This document shows positions 53,563 through 62,406 of a DNA stretch of 64,000 bases, in pieces; within the stretch, counting starts at the first letter, position 1; every line of letters begins with the position of its first letter. The notes under the pieces are model-generated. The model was not told the origin of the DNA. It saw only the letters and a program-made list of their open reading frames with translations, and searched no databases. The position numbers and the translations under genes are program-made. The stretch is from Citrobacter tructae (GTDB taxonomy: Bacteria > Pseudomonadota > Gammaproteobacteria > Enterobacterales > Enterobacteriaceae): the NCBI RefSeq assembly GCF_004684345.1, contig NZ_CP038469.1, forward strand, positions 434,001 to 498,000, written 5' to 3'.

Positions 53563-53714
53563 CTGACAGGTTTGCCACGTTTGTGGCAGGGAAGGGGGTG
53601 AGAATCCCCCGCAGCCCCCGCTGCTGTGATGCTGACGACCCCGTATAGACCACTGATCGCAAGATTGGGAAGGACGGGCGAGAATGACGCTAAGCCAGAA
53701 GACCTGCCTGTCAG
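53563..53714 (+). ncRNA. Cobalamin (adenosylcobalamin) riboswitch of the cbi operon
   Basis: The leader RNA has outer stem arms CTGACAGG (53563-53570) and CCTGTCAG (53707-53714) enclosing about 136 bases. Inside are the G-rich P3-P6 core (GGGAAGGGGGTGAGAATCCC, GCAGCCCCCGCTGCTGTGA) and the B12-box region GCCAGAAGACC near 53695-53705. Cobalamin binding is known to shut the cbi/cob operon by blocking translation. The riboswitch starts about 250 bases before cbiA. The stretch 53242-53562 upstream has no gene. Confidence 0.95.
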
Positions 53715-53794
53715 TGACTACCAACAACTTCGGTGGGAAGTGGGTTGCTCAGATGCACACAGTCGAAAAGACTGGGTATCTCTACACCCCTACC

Positions 53795-53814
53795 ACCCTG
53801 AACAGGATCAGGGT
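53795..53814 (+). promoter_or_regulatory. RBS hairpin of cbiA (riboswitch expression platform)
   Basis: ACCCTGA (53795-53801) pairs with TCAGGGT (53808-53814); the loop ACAGGA contains the ribosome binding site AGGA, and the stem ends directly at the cbiA ATG. This matches the RBS-sequestering hairpin studied in the Salmonella cob leader; its formation would be controlled by the riboswitch. Confidence 0.88.
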
Positions 53815-55194
53815 ATGGCGGCTAATTTTCGCGCGTTTGTTCTTGCAGGTACCGGAAGCGGCTGTGGCAAAACCACCGTGACGCTGGGCTTGTTGAGTGT
53901 GTTGAAAAAACGCGGGTTGCGCGTCCAGCCTTGCAAAGTAGGTCCTGATTATCTAGATACCGGCTGGCATACCGCAGTATGCGGCACGGCTTCCCGCAAT
54001 CTTGATAGCTTCATGATTCCCGCCCCCACGTTGAACGCCATATTTTGTGAGCAGATGCAACAGGCGGATATCGCCGTCATTGAAGGCGTCATGGGGCTCT
54101 ATGACGGCTATGGTACGGATCCCAACTATTGCAGTTCCGCCGCGATGGCTAAACAGCTGGGCTGTCCGGTCATTTTGCTGGTGGACGGTAAAGCGGTCTC
54201 AACGTCAATTGCTGCAACGGTAATGGGGTTCCAGCATTTTGATCCAACGCTCAACATTGCCGGTGTGATTGTTAACCGGGTAAACAGCGAAACGCATTAC
54301 CAGTTACTCAAGGTCGCGATTGAACGTTACTGTTCGGTACCGGTATTGGGCTATGTTCCCCGTGTGGATGGCGTCACGCTGCCCGAACGTCATCTGGGAT
54401 TAGTCACCGCGCGTGAGTCGATAGTAAACCAGCTGCCGTGGCAGGAATTTGCCGCGACGCTCGAGCAAACGCTGGATATCGACGCGCTGCTTGCGTTAAG
54501 CCAGTTAGACACCCTCCCCGTGGGCGAATGGCCCGCACTTCCCGCTGCTGATGCCGGAGTAGGGCTGACGCTTGCCATTGCCGATGACGAAGCATTCAAC
54601 TTCTATTATCCGGATAACATTACGCTACTGGAACGCGCGGGTATCAACATTGTCCGTTTTAGCCCATTGCACGACAGCCGTTTACCGGACTGTCAGATGA
54701 TCTGGCTAGGAGGTGGATACCCTGAGCTTCACGCCGCAAAACTTGCCCTAAATTCCGCCATGCTGGCGCAGTTGCGCGCGGCGCATCAGCGTGGCGTGGC
54801 TATTTATGCGGAGTGCGGTGGTCTGATGTACCTCGGTAGCTCTCTGGAAGATAGCGACGGCAATACCTGGCCGATGGCGGATATCATTCCCGGCCACAGC
54901 AAAATGGGCAAGCGCCTGACCCGATTTGGCTACTGTGAAGCGCAGGCCGAACAGCAAACCTTGCTGGCCGCACCCGGTGAAGTGCTGCGCGGGCATGAAT
55001 TTCACTATTCCGATTTTACCGCTCAAACCCAGGCCGTGATGAATTGTCGTAAAGTTCGCGATGGCAAAACGTTACAGGCATGGTCCGGCGGCTGGCAGGT
55101 CGGTAATACATTCGCCAGCTATCTGCATGTTCATTTTGCTCAGCGCCCTGAGATGCTCAATCACTGGTTGGCTGCCGCGAGGAGCGTGCTATGA
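53815..55194 (+). CDS. cbiA: Cobyrinate a,c-diamide synthase
   Basis: CbiA amidates the a and c side chains of cobyrinate using glutamine and ATP. The ATG at 53815, at the edge of the RBS hairpin, gives 459 residues as in Salmonella; the longer frame to 53626 would lie inside the riboswitch. The N-terminal dethiobiotin-synthetase-like P-loop (VLAGTGSGCGKTTVTLG) and the C-terminal class I amidotransferase motif (AIYAECGGLMYLG with the catalytic Cys; HEFHYSDF) are visible. Its stop overlaps cbiB. Confidence 0.97.
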   Translation: MAANFRAFVLAGTGSGCGKTTVTLGLLSVLKKRGLRVQPCKVGPDYLDTGWHTAVCGTASRNLDSFMIPAPTLNAIFCEQMQQADIAVIEGVMGLYDGYGTDPNYCSSAAMAKQLGCPVILLVDGKAVSTSIAATVMGFQHFDPTLNIAGVIVNRVNSETHYQLLKVAIERYCSVPVLGYVPRVDGVTLPERHLGLVTARESIVNQLPWQEFAATLEQTLDIDALLALSQLDTLPVGEWPALPAADAGVGLTLAIADDEAFNFYYPDNITLLERAGINIVRFSPLHDSRLPDCQMIWLGGGYPELHAAKLALNSAMLAQLRAAHQRGVAIYAECGGLMYLGSSLEDSDGNTWPMADIIPGHSKMGKRLTRFGYCEAQAEQQTLLAAPGEVLRGHEFHYSDFTAQTQAVMNCRKVRDGKTLQAWSGGWQVGNTFASYLHVHFAQRPEMLNHWLAAARSVL

Positions 55195-56150
55195 CACTGC
55201 TCGCGTGGTGTGTCGCCTGGCTGCTTGATTTTATCATTGGCGATCCGCAGAACTGGCCGCATCCGGTACGCTGGATTGGCAATCTTATTTCCGCCGTGCA
55301 GCGCCTGGTACGCCGCTATTGTCATAGCGACAGTATGCTGCGTGTCGGTGGCGCAGTGATGTGGGTGGTGGTGGTCGGACTGACCTGGGCTGTGTCCTGG
55401 GGAGTACTTGCACTGGCGCAATCCATTCATCCCTGGCTTGGTTGGGGTGTCGAGGTGTGGATGATTTTTACCGTGCTGGCGGGACGCTGTCTGGCCAACG
55501 CTGCCTATGATGTCGAACGTCCGCTGCGCGCCAATGATCTCGCGGAAAGCCGGGAAAAACTCTCCTGGATTGTGGGACGAGATACCTCCCAATTACAGCC
55601 AAAACAGATCAATCGCGCCGTGGTGGAAACCGTCGCTGAAAACACCGTTGACGGCATCATTGCCCCGCTGTTCTTTTTGTTCCTTGGCGGCGCGCCTTTG
55701 GCAATGGCTTATAAGGCCGTGAACACGCTGGATTCCATGGTGGGCTACAAACATGAAAAGTACCGCGCTATCGGTATGGTTAGTGCTCGTCTGGACGATG
55801 TTGCGAACTTTATTCCTGCCCGGTTGAGCTGGCTGCTGCTGGGTGTGGCTGCATTTTTGTGCCGTAAAGACGGCTCGCGCGCTTTACAGATTGGCTGGCG
55901 CGATCGCTACAACCACAGCAGCCCTAACTGTGCGTGGTCGGAGGCATCTGTTGCCGGGGCATTAGGCATTCGACTGGGTGGTCCTAACGACTACTTTGGC
56001 GAGCGCGTTGAGAAGCCGTGGATAGGTGACGCACAACGTGACATTTCAGTAGACGACATTTCCCAAACGATACGATTGATGTGGGTAGCATCGACCTTGG
56101 CCCTGGCGCTGTTTATCGCGCTGCGGTGGCTGTTGGTCGGTGTCGCCTGA
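55191..56150 (+). CDS. cbiB: Adenosylcobinamide-phosphate synthase CbiB
   Basis: CbiB attaches (R)-1-amino-2-propanol phosphate to adenosylcobyric acid. The 319-residue inner-membrane protein has about four hydrophobic segments and the conserved motifs FIIGDPQNWPHPVRWIG (residues 13-29) and ETVAENTVDGIIAPL near residue 147. PduX makes the aminopropanol precursor, so the two operons cooperate. The overlap with cbiA is four bases. Confidence 0.96.
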   Translation: MTLLAWCVAWLLDFIIGDPQNWPHPVRWIGNLISAVQRLVRRYCHSDSMLRVGGAVMWVVVVGLTWAVSWGVLALAQSIHPWLGWGVEVWMIFTVLAGRCLANAAYDVERPLRANDLAESREKLSWIVGRDTSQLQPKQINRAVVETVAENTVDGIIAPLFFLFLGGAPLAMAYKAVNTLDSMVGYKHEKYRAIGMVSARLDDVANFIPARLSWLLLGVAAFLCRKDGSRALQIGWRDRYNHSSPNCAWSEASVAGALGIRLGGPNDYFGERVEKPWIGDAQRDISVDDISQTIRLMWVASTLALALFIALRWLLVGVA

Positions 56151-56160
56151 GGACAAAACG

Positions 56161-56793
56161 ATGCAATACATTCAGCAACCCCAGGCGATTGAAGCCAAAA
56201 GTTTCGACATCATTGGCGAGATTATTTGTGAAACCCGCCCGGACTACCAGTTTGCCAGTCCGCTGCATGAGGCCATCATCAAGCGGGTTATTCACACCAC
56301 CGCTGACTTCGACTGGCTGGACATTTTGTGGTTTTCCAGTGATGTGCTGGAGCAGTTTTGTGCAGCGTTAAGCCGCCCAAGCGTGATTTACACCGATACC
56401 ACGATGGCCCTTTCTGGGATCAATAAAACGTTGTTGGCAAAATTTGGCGGTGAATGCCGCTGCTACATCAGCGACCCGCGTGTCGTGCGTTCGGCAAAAG
56501 AACAGGGGATCACCCGTTCGATGGCGGCAGTCGACATAGCCGTAACGGAAGAGGGCGAAAAGCTGTTTGTTTTCGGCAATGCGCCGACGGCGCTATTTCG
56601 TCTGCTGGAACATGATGTTGCCGTGAGCGGCGTGGTAGGTGTACCGGTAGGGTTTGTCGGCGCTGAGGAATCAAAGGATGCGCTGACTCAAAGCAATCTA
56701 CCGGCCATTGCTGCGTTAGGGCGCAAAGGGGGAAGCAACGTCGCTGCCGCCATCGTCAACGCCATGCTCTATCACATGCAGGGGGCGCGATGA
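56161..56793 (+). CDS. cbiC: Precorrin-8 (cobalt-precorrin-8) methylmutase
   Basis: CbiC moves the methyl group from C11 to C12 to give cobyrinate. The ATG at 56161 (MQYIQQPQAIEAKSFDII) gives 210 residues; an in-frame ATG at 56140 lies inside cbiB. The catalytic histidine is expected in IIKRVIHTTADFDWLD near residue 43, and GRKGGSNVAAAIVNAM lies near the C-terminus. Confidence 0.96.
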   Translation: MQYIQQPQAIEAKSFDIIGEIICETRPDYQFASPLHEAIIKRVIHTTADFDWLDILWFSSDVLEQFCAALSRPSVIYTDTTMALSGINKTLLAKFGGECRCYISDPRVVRSAKEQGITRSMAAVDIAVTEEGEKLFVFGNAPTALFRLLEHDVAVSGVVGVPVGFVGAEESKDALTQSNLPAIAALGRKGGSNVAAAIVNAMLYHMQGAR

Positions 56794-57938
56794 GCGACCA
56801 GCCCTTTGACGCACCGGTATGGCACAACGGTAAAGCGCTGCGCAAAGGGTACACCACCGGATCGTGTGCGACGGCGGCCGCCAAAGTGGCTGCACTGATG
56901 GTGTTGCGTCAGCATTTGATCCATCAGGTTTCTATTGTTACACCGTCCGGGGTCACGCTATGCCTGAACGTTGAGTCGCCGCACATTGAAGGACAGCAGG
57001 CGATTGCTGCCATTCGCAAAGACGGTGGCGATGATGTAGACGCCACCCATGGGATGCTTATTTTTGCCCGCGTGACGTTAGACGATAGCGGAGAGATCAG
57101 CTTACAGGGTGGTGAAGGCGTCGGCACGGTCACTCGCAAAGGAATTGGTCTGCCGGTGGGCAGTTCGGCGATTAATCGCACGCCGCGTCAGACCATAGAG
57201 TCAGCGGTTCGCGAGGCGATCGGCCCCAATCGCGGGGCTCAGATTGAAATTTTTGCGCCAGAAGGTGAAGTACGGGCGCAAAAAACCTACAACTCGCGGT
57301 TGGGTATTCTGGGCGGTATTTCCATTATTGGTACCACCGGTATCGTTACGCCAATGTCAGAGGAGAGTTGGAAGCGCTCACTGTCGTTGGAGTTAGAAAT
57401 CAAACGCGCGGCGGGACTGGAGCGCGTGGTGTTGGTGCCGGGTAACCACGGCGAACGTTTCGTCCGCGAACAGATGGGGATCGATACACAGGTTGTGGTC
57501 ACCATGAGCAACTTTGTCGGCTACATGATTGAAGAGGCGGTACGCCTTGGATTCAAACAAATCGTTCTCGTCGGGCATCCGGGTAAGCTCATCAAAATAG
57601 CAGCAGGTATTTTCCATACCCACAGCCATATTGCCGATGCGCGTATGGAAACCCTGGTTGCCCATCTGGCGCTGCTCGGTGCACCGCTGGAGTTACTAAC
57701 GCTGGTGAGCGACTGCGATACCACCGAAGCGGCCATGGAACATATCGACGCCTACGGTTTTCAGCATATTTATGACCATCTGGCCAAACGTATTTGCATG
57801 CGCGTCCTGCAGACCTTGCGTTTCACGAAAAACCCACCGACCTGCGACGCCATTATGTTCTCTTTTGATAACCAGATCCTCGGCAGCAACCGCCCAGTCG
57901 CAGAGATTGCAAAGGAGATGACATGCTCACCGTTGTAG
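56790..57938 (+). CDS. cbiD: Cobalt-precorrin-5B C1-methyltransferase
   Basis: CbiD methylates C1 of the ring in the anaerobic route. The 382-residue protein starts MSDQPFDAPVWHNGKALRKG and shows GYTTGSCATAAAKVAA at the N-terminus and GFKQIVLVGHPGKLIKIAAG near residue 250. It overlaps cbiC by four bases and cbiE by 16. Confidence 0.96.
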   Translation: MSDQPFDAPVWHNGKALRKGYTTGSCATAAAKVAALMVLRQHLIHQVSIVTPSGVTLCLNVESPHIEGQQAIAAIRKDGGDDVDATHGMLIFARVTLDDSGEISLQGGEGVGTVTRKGIGLPVGSSAINRTPRQTIESAVREAIGPNRGAQIEIFAPEGEVRAQKTYNSRLGILGGISIIGTTGIVTPMSEESWKRSLSLELEIKRAAGLERVVLVPGNHGERFVREQMGIDTQVVVTMSNFVGYMIEEAVRLGFKQIVLVGHPGKLIKIAAGIFHTHSHIADARMETLVAHLALLGAPLELLTLVSDCDTTEAAMEHIDAYGFQHIYDHLAKRICMRVLQTLRFTKNPPTCDAIMFSFDNQILGSNRPVAEIAKEMTCSPL

Positions 57939-58528
57939 GGATGGGGCCCGCGGGTTTGCATTTGATGACCCCCGCAGCGCGCGACGCAATTGCCACAGCG
58001 GATGTGCTGGTCGGAGGTAAACGGCATCTGCAACAGTTCCCGGATTATACCGGTGAACGGTTTGCCCTCGGCGCCAATATCCCGGAGTTATTAGCCTGGA
58101 TTAGTGAACATCAGGAGAAGCATGTGGTGGTACTGGCATCTGGCGATCCGTTGTTCTACGGCATTGGAACCCGGATGGTGGCCCACTTTGGCATTGAACA
58201 TGTGCACATTATTCCTGGCATTAGTGCGGTGCAATATCTGTGCGCACAGTCCGGTATTGATATGAATGACATGTGGCTCACCAGCAGTCACGGTCGTAGC
58301 GTCTGTTTCGATGAACTGGCACGACATAACAAGGTGGCGATGGTCACGGACGCCCAGTGCGGCCCGCGTGAAATTGCACTTCAGCTTATTGCCCGGGGTA
58401 AGGGACACCGCTGGATGGTGATTGGTGAAAACCTGGCAATGGAAAACGAACGTATCCGCTGCCTGCCGCTCAGTGAAGTTAATGCCGACTATGACATGAA
58501 TGCAGTGGTGATCCTCGATGAAAGATGA
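57923..58528 (+). CDS. cbiE: Cobalt-precorrin-7 C5-methyltransferase
   Basis: CbiE methylates C5 using S-adenosylmethionine. The 201-residue protein is a tetrapyrrole methylase with MLTVVGMGPAGLHLMTPAA at the start, ASGDPLFYGIG near residue 73 and IIPGISAVQYLCA near residue 95. Its partner CbiT (decarboxylase and C15 methylase) is the next gene; the two are fused as CobL in aerobic bacteria. Confidence 0.96.
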   Translation: MLTVVGMGPAGLHLMTPAARDAIATADVLVGGKRHLQQFPDYTGERFALGANIPELLAWISEHQEKHVVVLASGDPLFYGIGTRMVAHFGIEHVHIIPGISAVQYLCAQSGIDMNDMWLTSSHGRSVCFDELARHNKVAMVTDAQCGPREIALQLIARGKGHRWMVIGENLAMENERIRCLPLSEVNADYDMNAVVILDER

Positions 58529-59087
58529 GCTTTTTCTGCGTGGAGAGAAGGTGCCGATGACCAAAGAAGCGGTACGCGCACTTGCCCTCTCAAAACTTGA
58601 ATTACACCGTGCCACTCACCTGATTGATATTGGGGCAGGGACCGGCAGCGTATCGATAGAAGCGGCGTTGCAATATCCGTCGCTGCGCGTTACGGCGATT
58701 GAGCGTAACCCGGCGGCGCTAAGGCTGCTGGACGAAAATCGCCAGCATTTTGCTTGCGCCAACATCGATATTTATCCCGGTATTGCGCCGATGACCATCA
58801 CGGAAAAAGCCGATGCCATCTTTATGGGCGGCAGCGGCGGTCACCTGACCGACCTGATTGACTGGTCGATGCGACAACTGCATCCCACCGGACGGCTGGT
58901 GATGACGTTCATTCTTCAGGAAAACCTGAATACCGCGCTGGCTCATCTGGAACACCTGGGCATTCAGGGTGTGGATTGCCTGCAAATGCAGGTTTCATCT
59001 CTGACCACGCTCGGCAGTGGTCACTATTTCAAACCGAATAATCCCGTTTTTGTTATCGCCTGTCAGAAGGAAGGAAACCATGTCTGA
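58518..59087 (+). CDS. cbiT: Cobalt-precorrin-6B C15-methyltransferase (decarboxylating)
   Basis: CbiT decarboxylates and methylates at C15. The 189-residue Rossmann methyltransferase has DIGAGTGSVSIEAALQ at about residues 37-52 and FMGGSGGHLTDLI near residue 102. It overlaps cbiE by 11 bases. Confidence 0.96.
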   Translation: MKDELFLRGEKVPMTKEAVRALALSKLELHRATHLIDIGAGTGSVSIEAALQYPSLRVTAIERNPAALRLLDENRQHFACANIDIYPGIAPMTITEKADAIFMGGSGGHLTDLIDWSMRQLHPTGRLVMTFILQENLNTALAHLEHLGIQGVDCLQMQVSSLTTLGSGHYFKPNNPVFVIACQKEGNHV

Positions 59088-59853
59088 GATATTTGATCCC
59101 CGTAGTGTGTGGTTTGTTGGCGCTGGTCCTGGCGATCGCGAGCTGATTACCCTCAAAGGTTACCGGTTGTTGCAGCAGGCACAGGTGGTTATCTATGCCG
59201 GATCGCTGATTAACACCGAGCTGCTGGAGTATTGCCCGCCTGACGCTGAGTGTCACGACAGCGCCGAACTGCATCTGGAACAGATCCTCGACCTGATGGA
59301 GGCCGGCGTGAAAGCAGGTAAAACGGTCGTGCGTCTGCAAACCGGCGATGTGTCGTTGTACGGTTCGGTCCGCGAACAAGGTGAAGAGTTGACCAAGCGC
59401 GGTATTGAATGGCAGGTGGTGCCTGGCGTCAGCGCGTTTCTTGGCGCTGCGGCAGAACTCGGCGTTGAATATACCGTGCCTGAAGTTTCGCAGAGTCTGA
59501 TCATTACCCGTCTGGAAGGTCGTACGCCAGTGCCGGAGCGCGAGCAGTTGGAGGCATTTGCCAGCCACCAGACGTCAATGGCGATTTATCTTTCTGTCCA
59601 GCGTATCCATCGGGTCGCAGAGCGTTTGATTGAGGGCGGCTATCCGGCGACCACGCCAGTGGCGGTTATCTATAAAGCGACCTGGCCTGAAAGCCAGACC
59701 GTGCGTGGCACCCTTGAGGATATTGGCGACAAAGTGCGCGATGCGGGGATCCGCAAAACGGCGCTTATTCTGGTCGGTAACTTCCTGGGCACGGAGTACC
59801 ACTACTCCAAACTCTATGCGGCGGACTTTAGCCATGAATACCGTAAAGCCTGA
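59080..59853 (+). CDS. cbiF: Cobalt-precorrin-4 C11-methyltransferase
   Basis: CbiF methylates C11. The ATG at 59080 (MSEIFDPRSVWFVGAGPGDR) gives 257 residues and overlaps the cbiT stop; the frame extends upstream to 59017 within cbiT without support. Tetrapyrrole methylase motifs are GAGPGDRELITLKG, LQTGDVSLYGSV near residue 86 and VPGVSAFLGAAAELG. Confidence 0.96.
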   Translation: MSEIFDPRSVWFVGAGPGDRELITLKGYRLLQQAQVVIYAGSLINTELLEYCPPDAECHDSAELHLEQILDLMEAGVKAGKTVVRLQTGDVSLYGSVREQGEELTKRGIEWQVVPGVSAFLGAAAELGVEYTVPEVSQSLIITRLEGRTPVPEREQLEAFASHQTSMAIYLSVQRIHRVAERLIEGGYPATTPVAVIYKATWPESQTVRGTLEDIGDKVRDAGIRKTALILVGNFLGTEYHYSKLYAADFSHEYRKA

Positions 59854-60889
59854 ATCTATCGCGTTGTTTTGCCTGACGCCCGGCGGTGTCGTGCTGGCTA
59901 AGCGTCTGGCGGCAATGCTACCGGTTACCTGTTTCACCAGCGAAAAATTGCTGGAGGAGGGGTTTATTCCCTTCGAAAACGGGTTTGCCAATACTGCCCG
60001 CGATGCGTTTGCGAACTATTCGGCGCTGATTTTTATCGGTGCGACCGGTATTGCGGTACGCGTACTGGCCCCGCTGGTTAACGACAAATTTTGTGACCCG
60101 GCGGTGGTGGTAATTGACGAGCGTGCGCAGCATGTCATCAGTCTGCTCTCCGGCCACGCGGGTGGCGCTAACACGTTGGCGCGTTATCTGGCGGGTATGT
60201 TGGGTGCCGATCCGGTCATCACCACGGCGACGGATGTGAATGATATGGCGGCACTCGATACGCTGGCGTTTCAGTTGAATGCGCGAATGACCGATTTCCG
60301 TGCGGTGGTAAAAATCGTCAATCAGATGCTGGTCAGTAACAAGCGGGTTGGCCTGTGGTGGGACGATGAACTGATGCAGGACGTCAGTCATTGCGACCGT
60401 CGTGGGTTCATCACGGTGACAGACTTGCACCAACTCCCTGAGCTGGATGCGCTGATTTGCATCACCTTGCGTACTGATTTGCCCGAACTGCCCCTTCCGC
60501 ACTGGAAGCTGGTGCCACAACGGGTTGTCGCCGGGATTGGCTGTCGTCGCGATACGCCGTTTCCACTGTTAGCTGAACTGCTTTCCCGCCAGCTCGAAGC
60601 CCAACGGCTTGATCCGCTGGCGTTAAAAGCAATTGGTAGCATCACGCTGAAAAAAGATGAACAGGGGCTTATTCAGTTGGCCTCCTGCTGTCGCGTGCCT
60701 TTCGAAACTTTTACTGCTGACGCGCTGCGTGAGCATGAACACCGTTTTCCTGCTTCATCGTTTGTTCGTAAAACGGTCGGTACGGGAAGCGTCTCCGGTC
60801 CTGCAGCCTGGCTGCTGAGCCATGGTCAACTGTTAGGCGAGACCCTGCGTGAACAGGGCGTCACTATTACTTTGGGAGTTTCACACTGA
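59834..60889 (+). CDS. cbiG: Cobalt-precorrin-5A hydrolase
   Basis: CbiG opens the delta-lactone and releases acetaldehyde (C20 loss). The ATG at 59834 (MNTVKPESIALFCLTPGGV) gives 351 residues as in Salmonella; a long in-frame extension to 59630 lies wholly in cbiF. The N-terminal domain has IGATGIAVRVLAPLVNDK; the C-terminal domain has VAGIGCRRDTPFPLL and VGTGSVSGPAAWL. Confidence 0.95.
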   Translation: MNTVKPESIALFCLTPGGVVLAKRLAAMLPVTCFTSEKLLEEGFIPFENGFANTARDAFANYSALIFIGATGIAVRVLAPLVNDKFCDPAVVVIDERAQHVISLLSGHAGGANTLARYLAGMLGADPVITTATDVNDMAALDTLAFQLNARMTDFRAVVKIVNQMLVSNKRVGLWWDDELMQDVSHCDRRGFITVTDLHQLPELDALICITLRTDLPELPLPHWKLVPQRVVAGIGCRRDTPFPLLAELLSRQLEAQRLDPLALKAIGSITLKKDEQGLIQLASCCRVPFETFTADALREHEHRFPASSFVRKTVGTGSVSGPAAWLLSHGQLLGETLREQGVTITLGVSH

Positions 60890-61614
60890 TGTTAACCGTA
60901 ATTGGAATTGGCCCTGGCTCGCAGGCAATGATGACCATGGAAGCCGTTGAAGCATTGAAGGCGGCAGAGATTATCGTGGGTTACAAGACGTATACCCACC
61001 TGGTAAAAGCTTTCACCGGCGACAAGCAGGTGATCAAAACCGGGATGTGCAAAGAGATCGAACGCTGCCAGGCGGCGATCGAGCTGGCGCAGGCAGGCCA
61101 TAACGTGGCGCTAATCAGCAGCGGTGACGCCGGCATTTACGGCATGGCCGGACTGGTGCTTGAGCTGGTCAGTAAGCAGAAACTGGATGTTGAGGTCAAG
61201 TTGATTCCGGGGATGACCGCCAGCATTGCCGCCGCCTCTTTGCTCGGCGCGCCGCTGATGCACGACTTCTGCCATATCAGCTTAAGCGACCTGTTAACAC
61301 CGTGGCCGGTGATTGAAAAACGCATAATTGCCGCAGGTGAAGCAGACTTTGTTATCTGTTTCTACAACCCTCGCAGTCGCGGTCGCGAAGGACATCTGGC
61401 GCGCGCATTTGAGCTACTTTCTGCCAGCAAGAGCGCACAAACGCCGGTCGGTATCGTGAAATCAGCCGGACGTAAAAAACAGGAAAAATGGCTGACCACA
61501 CTCGGCGAAATGGACTTTGAACCGGTGGATATGACCAGCCTGGTGATTGTCGGCAACAAAACGACCTACGTTCAGGATGGCCTGATGATCACCCCACGCG
61601 GTTACGTGCTGTGA
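60889..61614 (+). CDS. cbiH: Cobalt-factor III C17-methyltransferase
   Basis: CbiH methylates C17 and drives ring contraction. The 241-residue tetrapyrrole methylase has MLTVIGIGPGSQAMMTMEAV, ISSGDAGIYGMAGL near residue 75 and IPGMTASIAAASLLGAPL near residue 105. Its stop overlaps the GTG start of cbiJ. Confidence 0.96.
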   Translation: MLTVIGIGPGSQAMMTMEAVEALKAAEIIVGYKTYTHLVKAFTGDKQVIKTGMCKEIERCQAAIELAQAGHNVALISSGDAGIYGMAGLVLELVSKQKLDVEVKLIPGMTASIAAASLLGAPLMHDFCHISLSDLLTPWPVIEKRIIAAGEADFVICFYNPRSRGREGHLARAFELLSASKSAQTPVGIVKSAGRKKQEKWLTTLGEMDFEPVDMTSLVIVGNKTTYVQDGLMITPRGYVL

Positions 61615-62396
61615 ATTACGGTGATGTGCTGGTCATGGGAGGCACCAGCGATGCGCGCATGCTGTGCCAGCAACTGGATGCAGCAAACGTGGCTTATACC
61701 CTGTCGGTCGCAACCCCGACGGGGAAACAGCTGGCGGGCGATATCAAAGGTCAGGTGCGCTGCGGGCGTCTGGAGCGGGATCACATGATCGCCTGGCTGC
61801 AGGAAAACCGTACGCGCTGGGTGATTGATGCCTCGCATCCGTATGCCGAAGTCGTGAGCCGTAACATCATGAGTGCCTGTGAAGCGGCGGGCGTACTGCT
61901 TAGCCGCTATCAGCGCCCCGAGCAACTGAGTGATCTGACGCACCCGCATCTATACACCGTACAGAGTATTCAGCAAGCCTGCGACGTGGCGCGCCGCTTC
62001 GGCGAACGCGTACTGCTGACAACGGGTAGCAAAGATTTGGCAACCTGGCGCGCGGGGCTACCGGAAAAAACGCTGTTGGCTCGCGTATTGCCGGTGCCTG
62101 ACGTTATCCAGCAATGCGCAGATTTAGGATTTGGCGTCGGTGAGATCTTCGCCCTGTGTGGGCCGTTTAGCGCCGAGTTTAACGCTGTCTTTTACCGTCA
62201 GTGTCAGGCTGATGTGGTGATCACCAAAGCGTCAGGTGCGGAAGGCGGTTATCAGGAAAAAGTACAACCCTGTCTGGATGCCGGTATCCCCTGCATCGTG
62301 ATTACACGTCCGGCACCGTTGGTGACGGGAGACGAATTACTGGAAAGTCAGGCCGCATTTGCGGCGCGTTTAACGCGCTGGCTGGCCGCGGCTTAA
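61611..62396 (+). CDS. cbiJ: Cobalt-precorrin-6A reductase
   Basis: CbiJ reduces the macrocycle with NADPH. The 261-residue protein starts with GTG in the GTGA overlap and reads YGDVLVMGGTSDARMLCQQL, then VIDASHPYAEVVSRN near residue 69 and LLTTGSKDLA near residue 139. Length fits Salmonella CbiJ (about 263). Confidence 0.95.
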   Translation: MNYGDVLVMGGTSDARMLCQQLDAANVAYTLSVATPTGKQLAGDIKGQVRCGRLERDHMIAWLQENRTRWVIDASHPYAEVVSRNIMSACEAAGVLLSRYQRPEQLSDLTHPHLYTVQSIQQACDVARRFGERVLLTTGSKDLATWRAGLPEKTLLARVLPVPDVIQQCADLGFGVGEIFALCGPFSAEFNAVFYRQCQADVVITKASGAEGGYQEKVQPCLDAGIPCIVITRPAPLVTGDELLESQAAFAARLTRWLAAA

Positions 62397-62406
62397 GGAG
62401 TTAGAG

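Noticed and set aside
53626..53814. Extended cbiA frame starting within the riboswitch
   Set aside because: The codons overlap the riboswitch core and B12 box; the P-loop protein begins at 53815 with its own RBS.
59630..59833. N-terminal extension of cbiG inside cbiF
   Set aside because: The conserved CbiG start follows at 59834 and gives the expected 351 residues; the extension is an alternative frame of cbiF.
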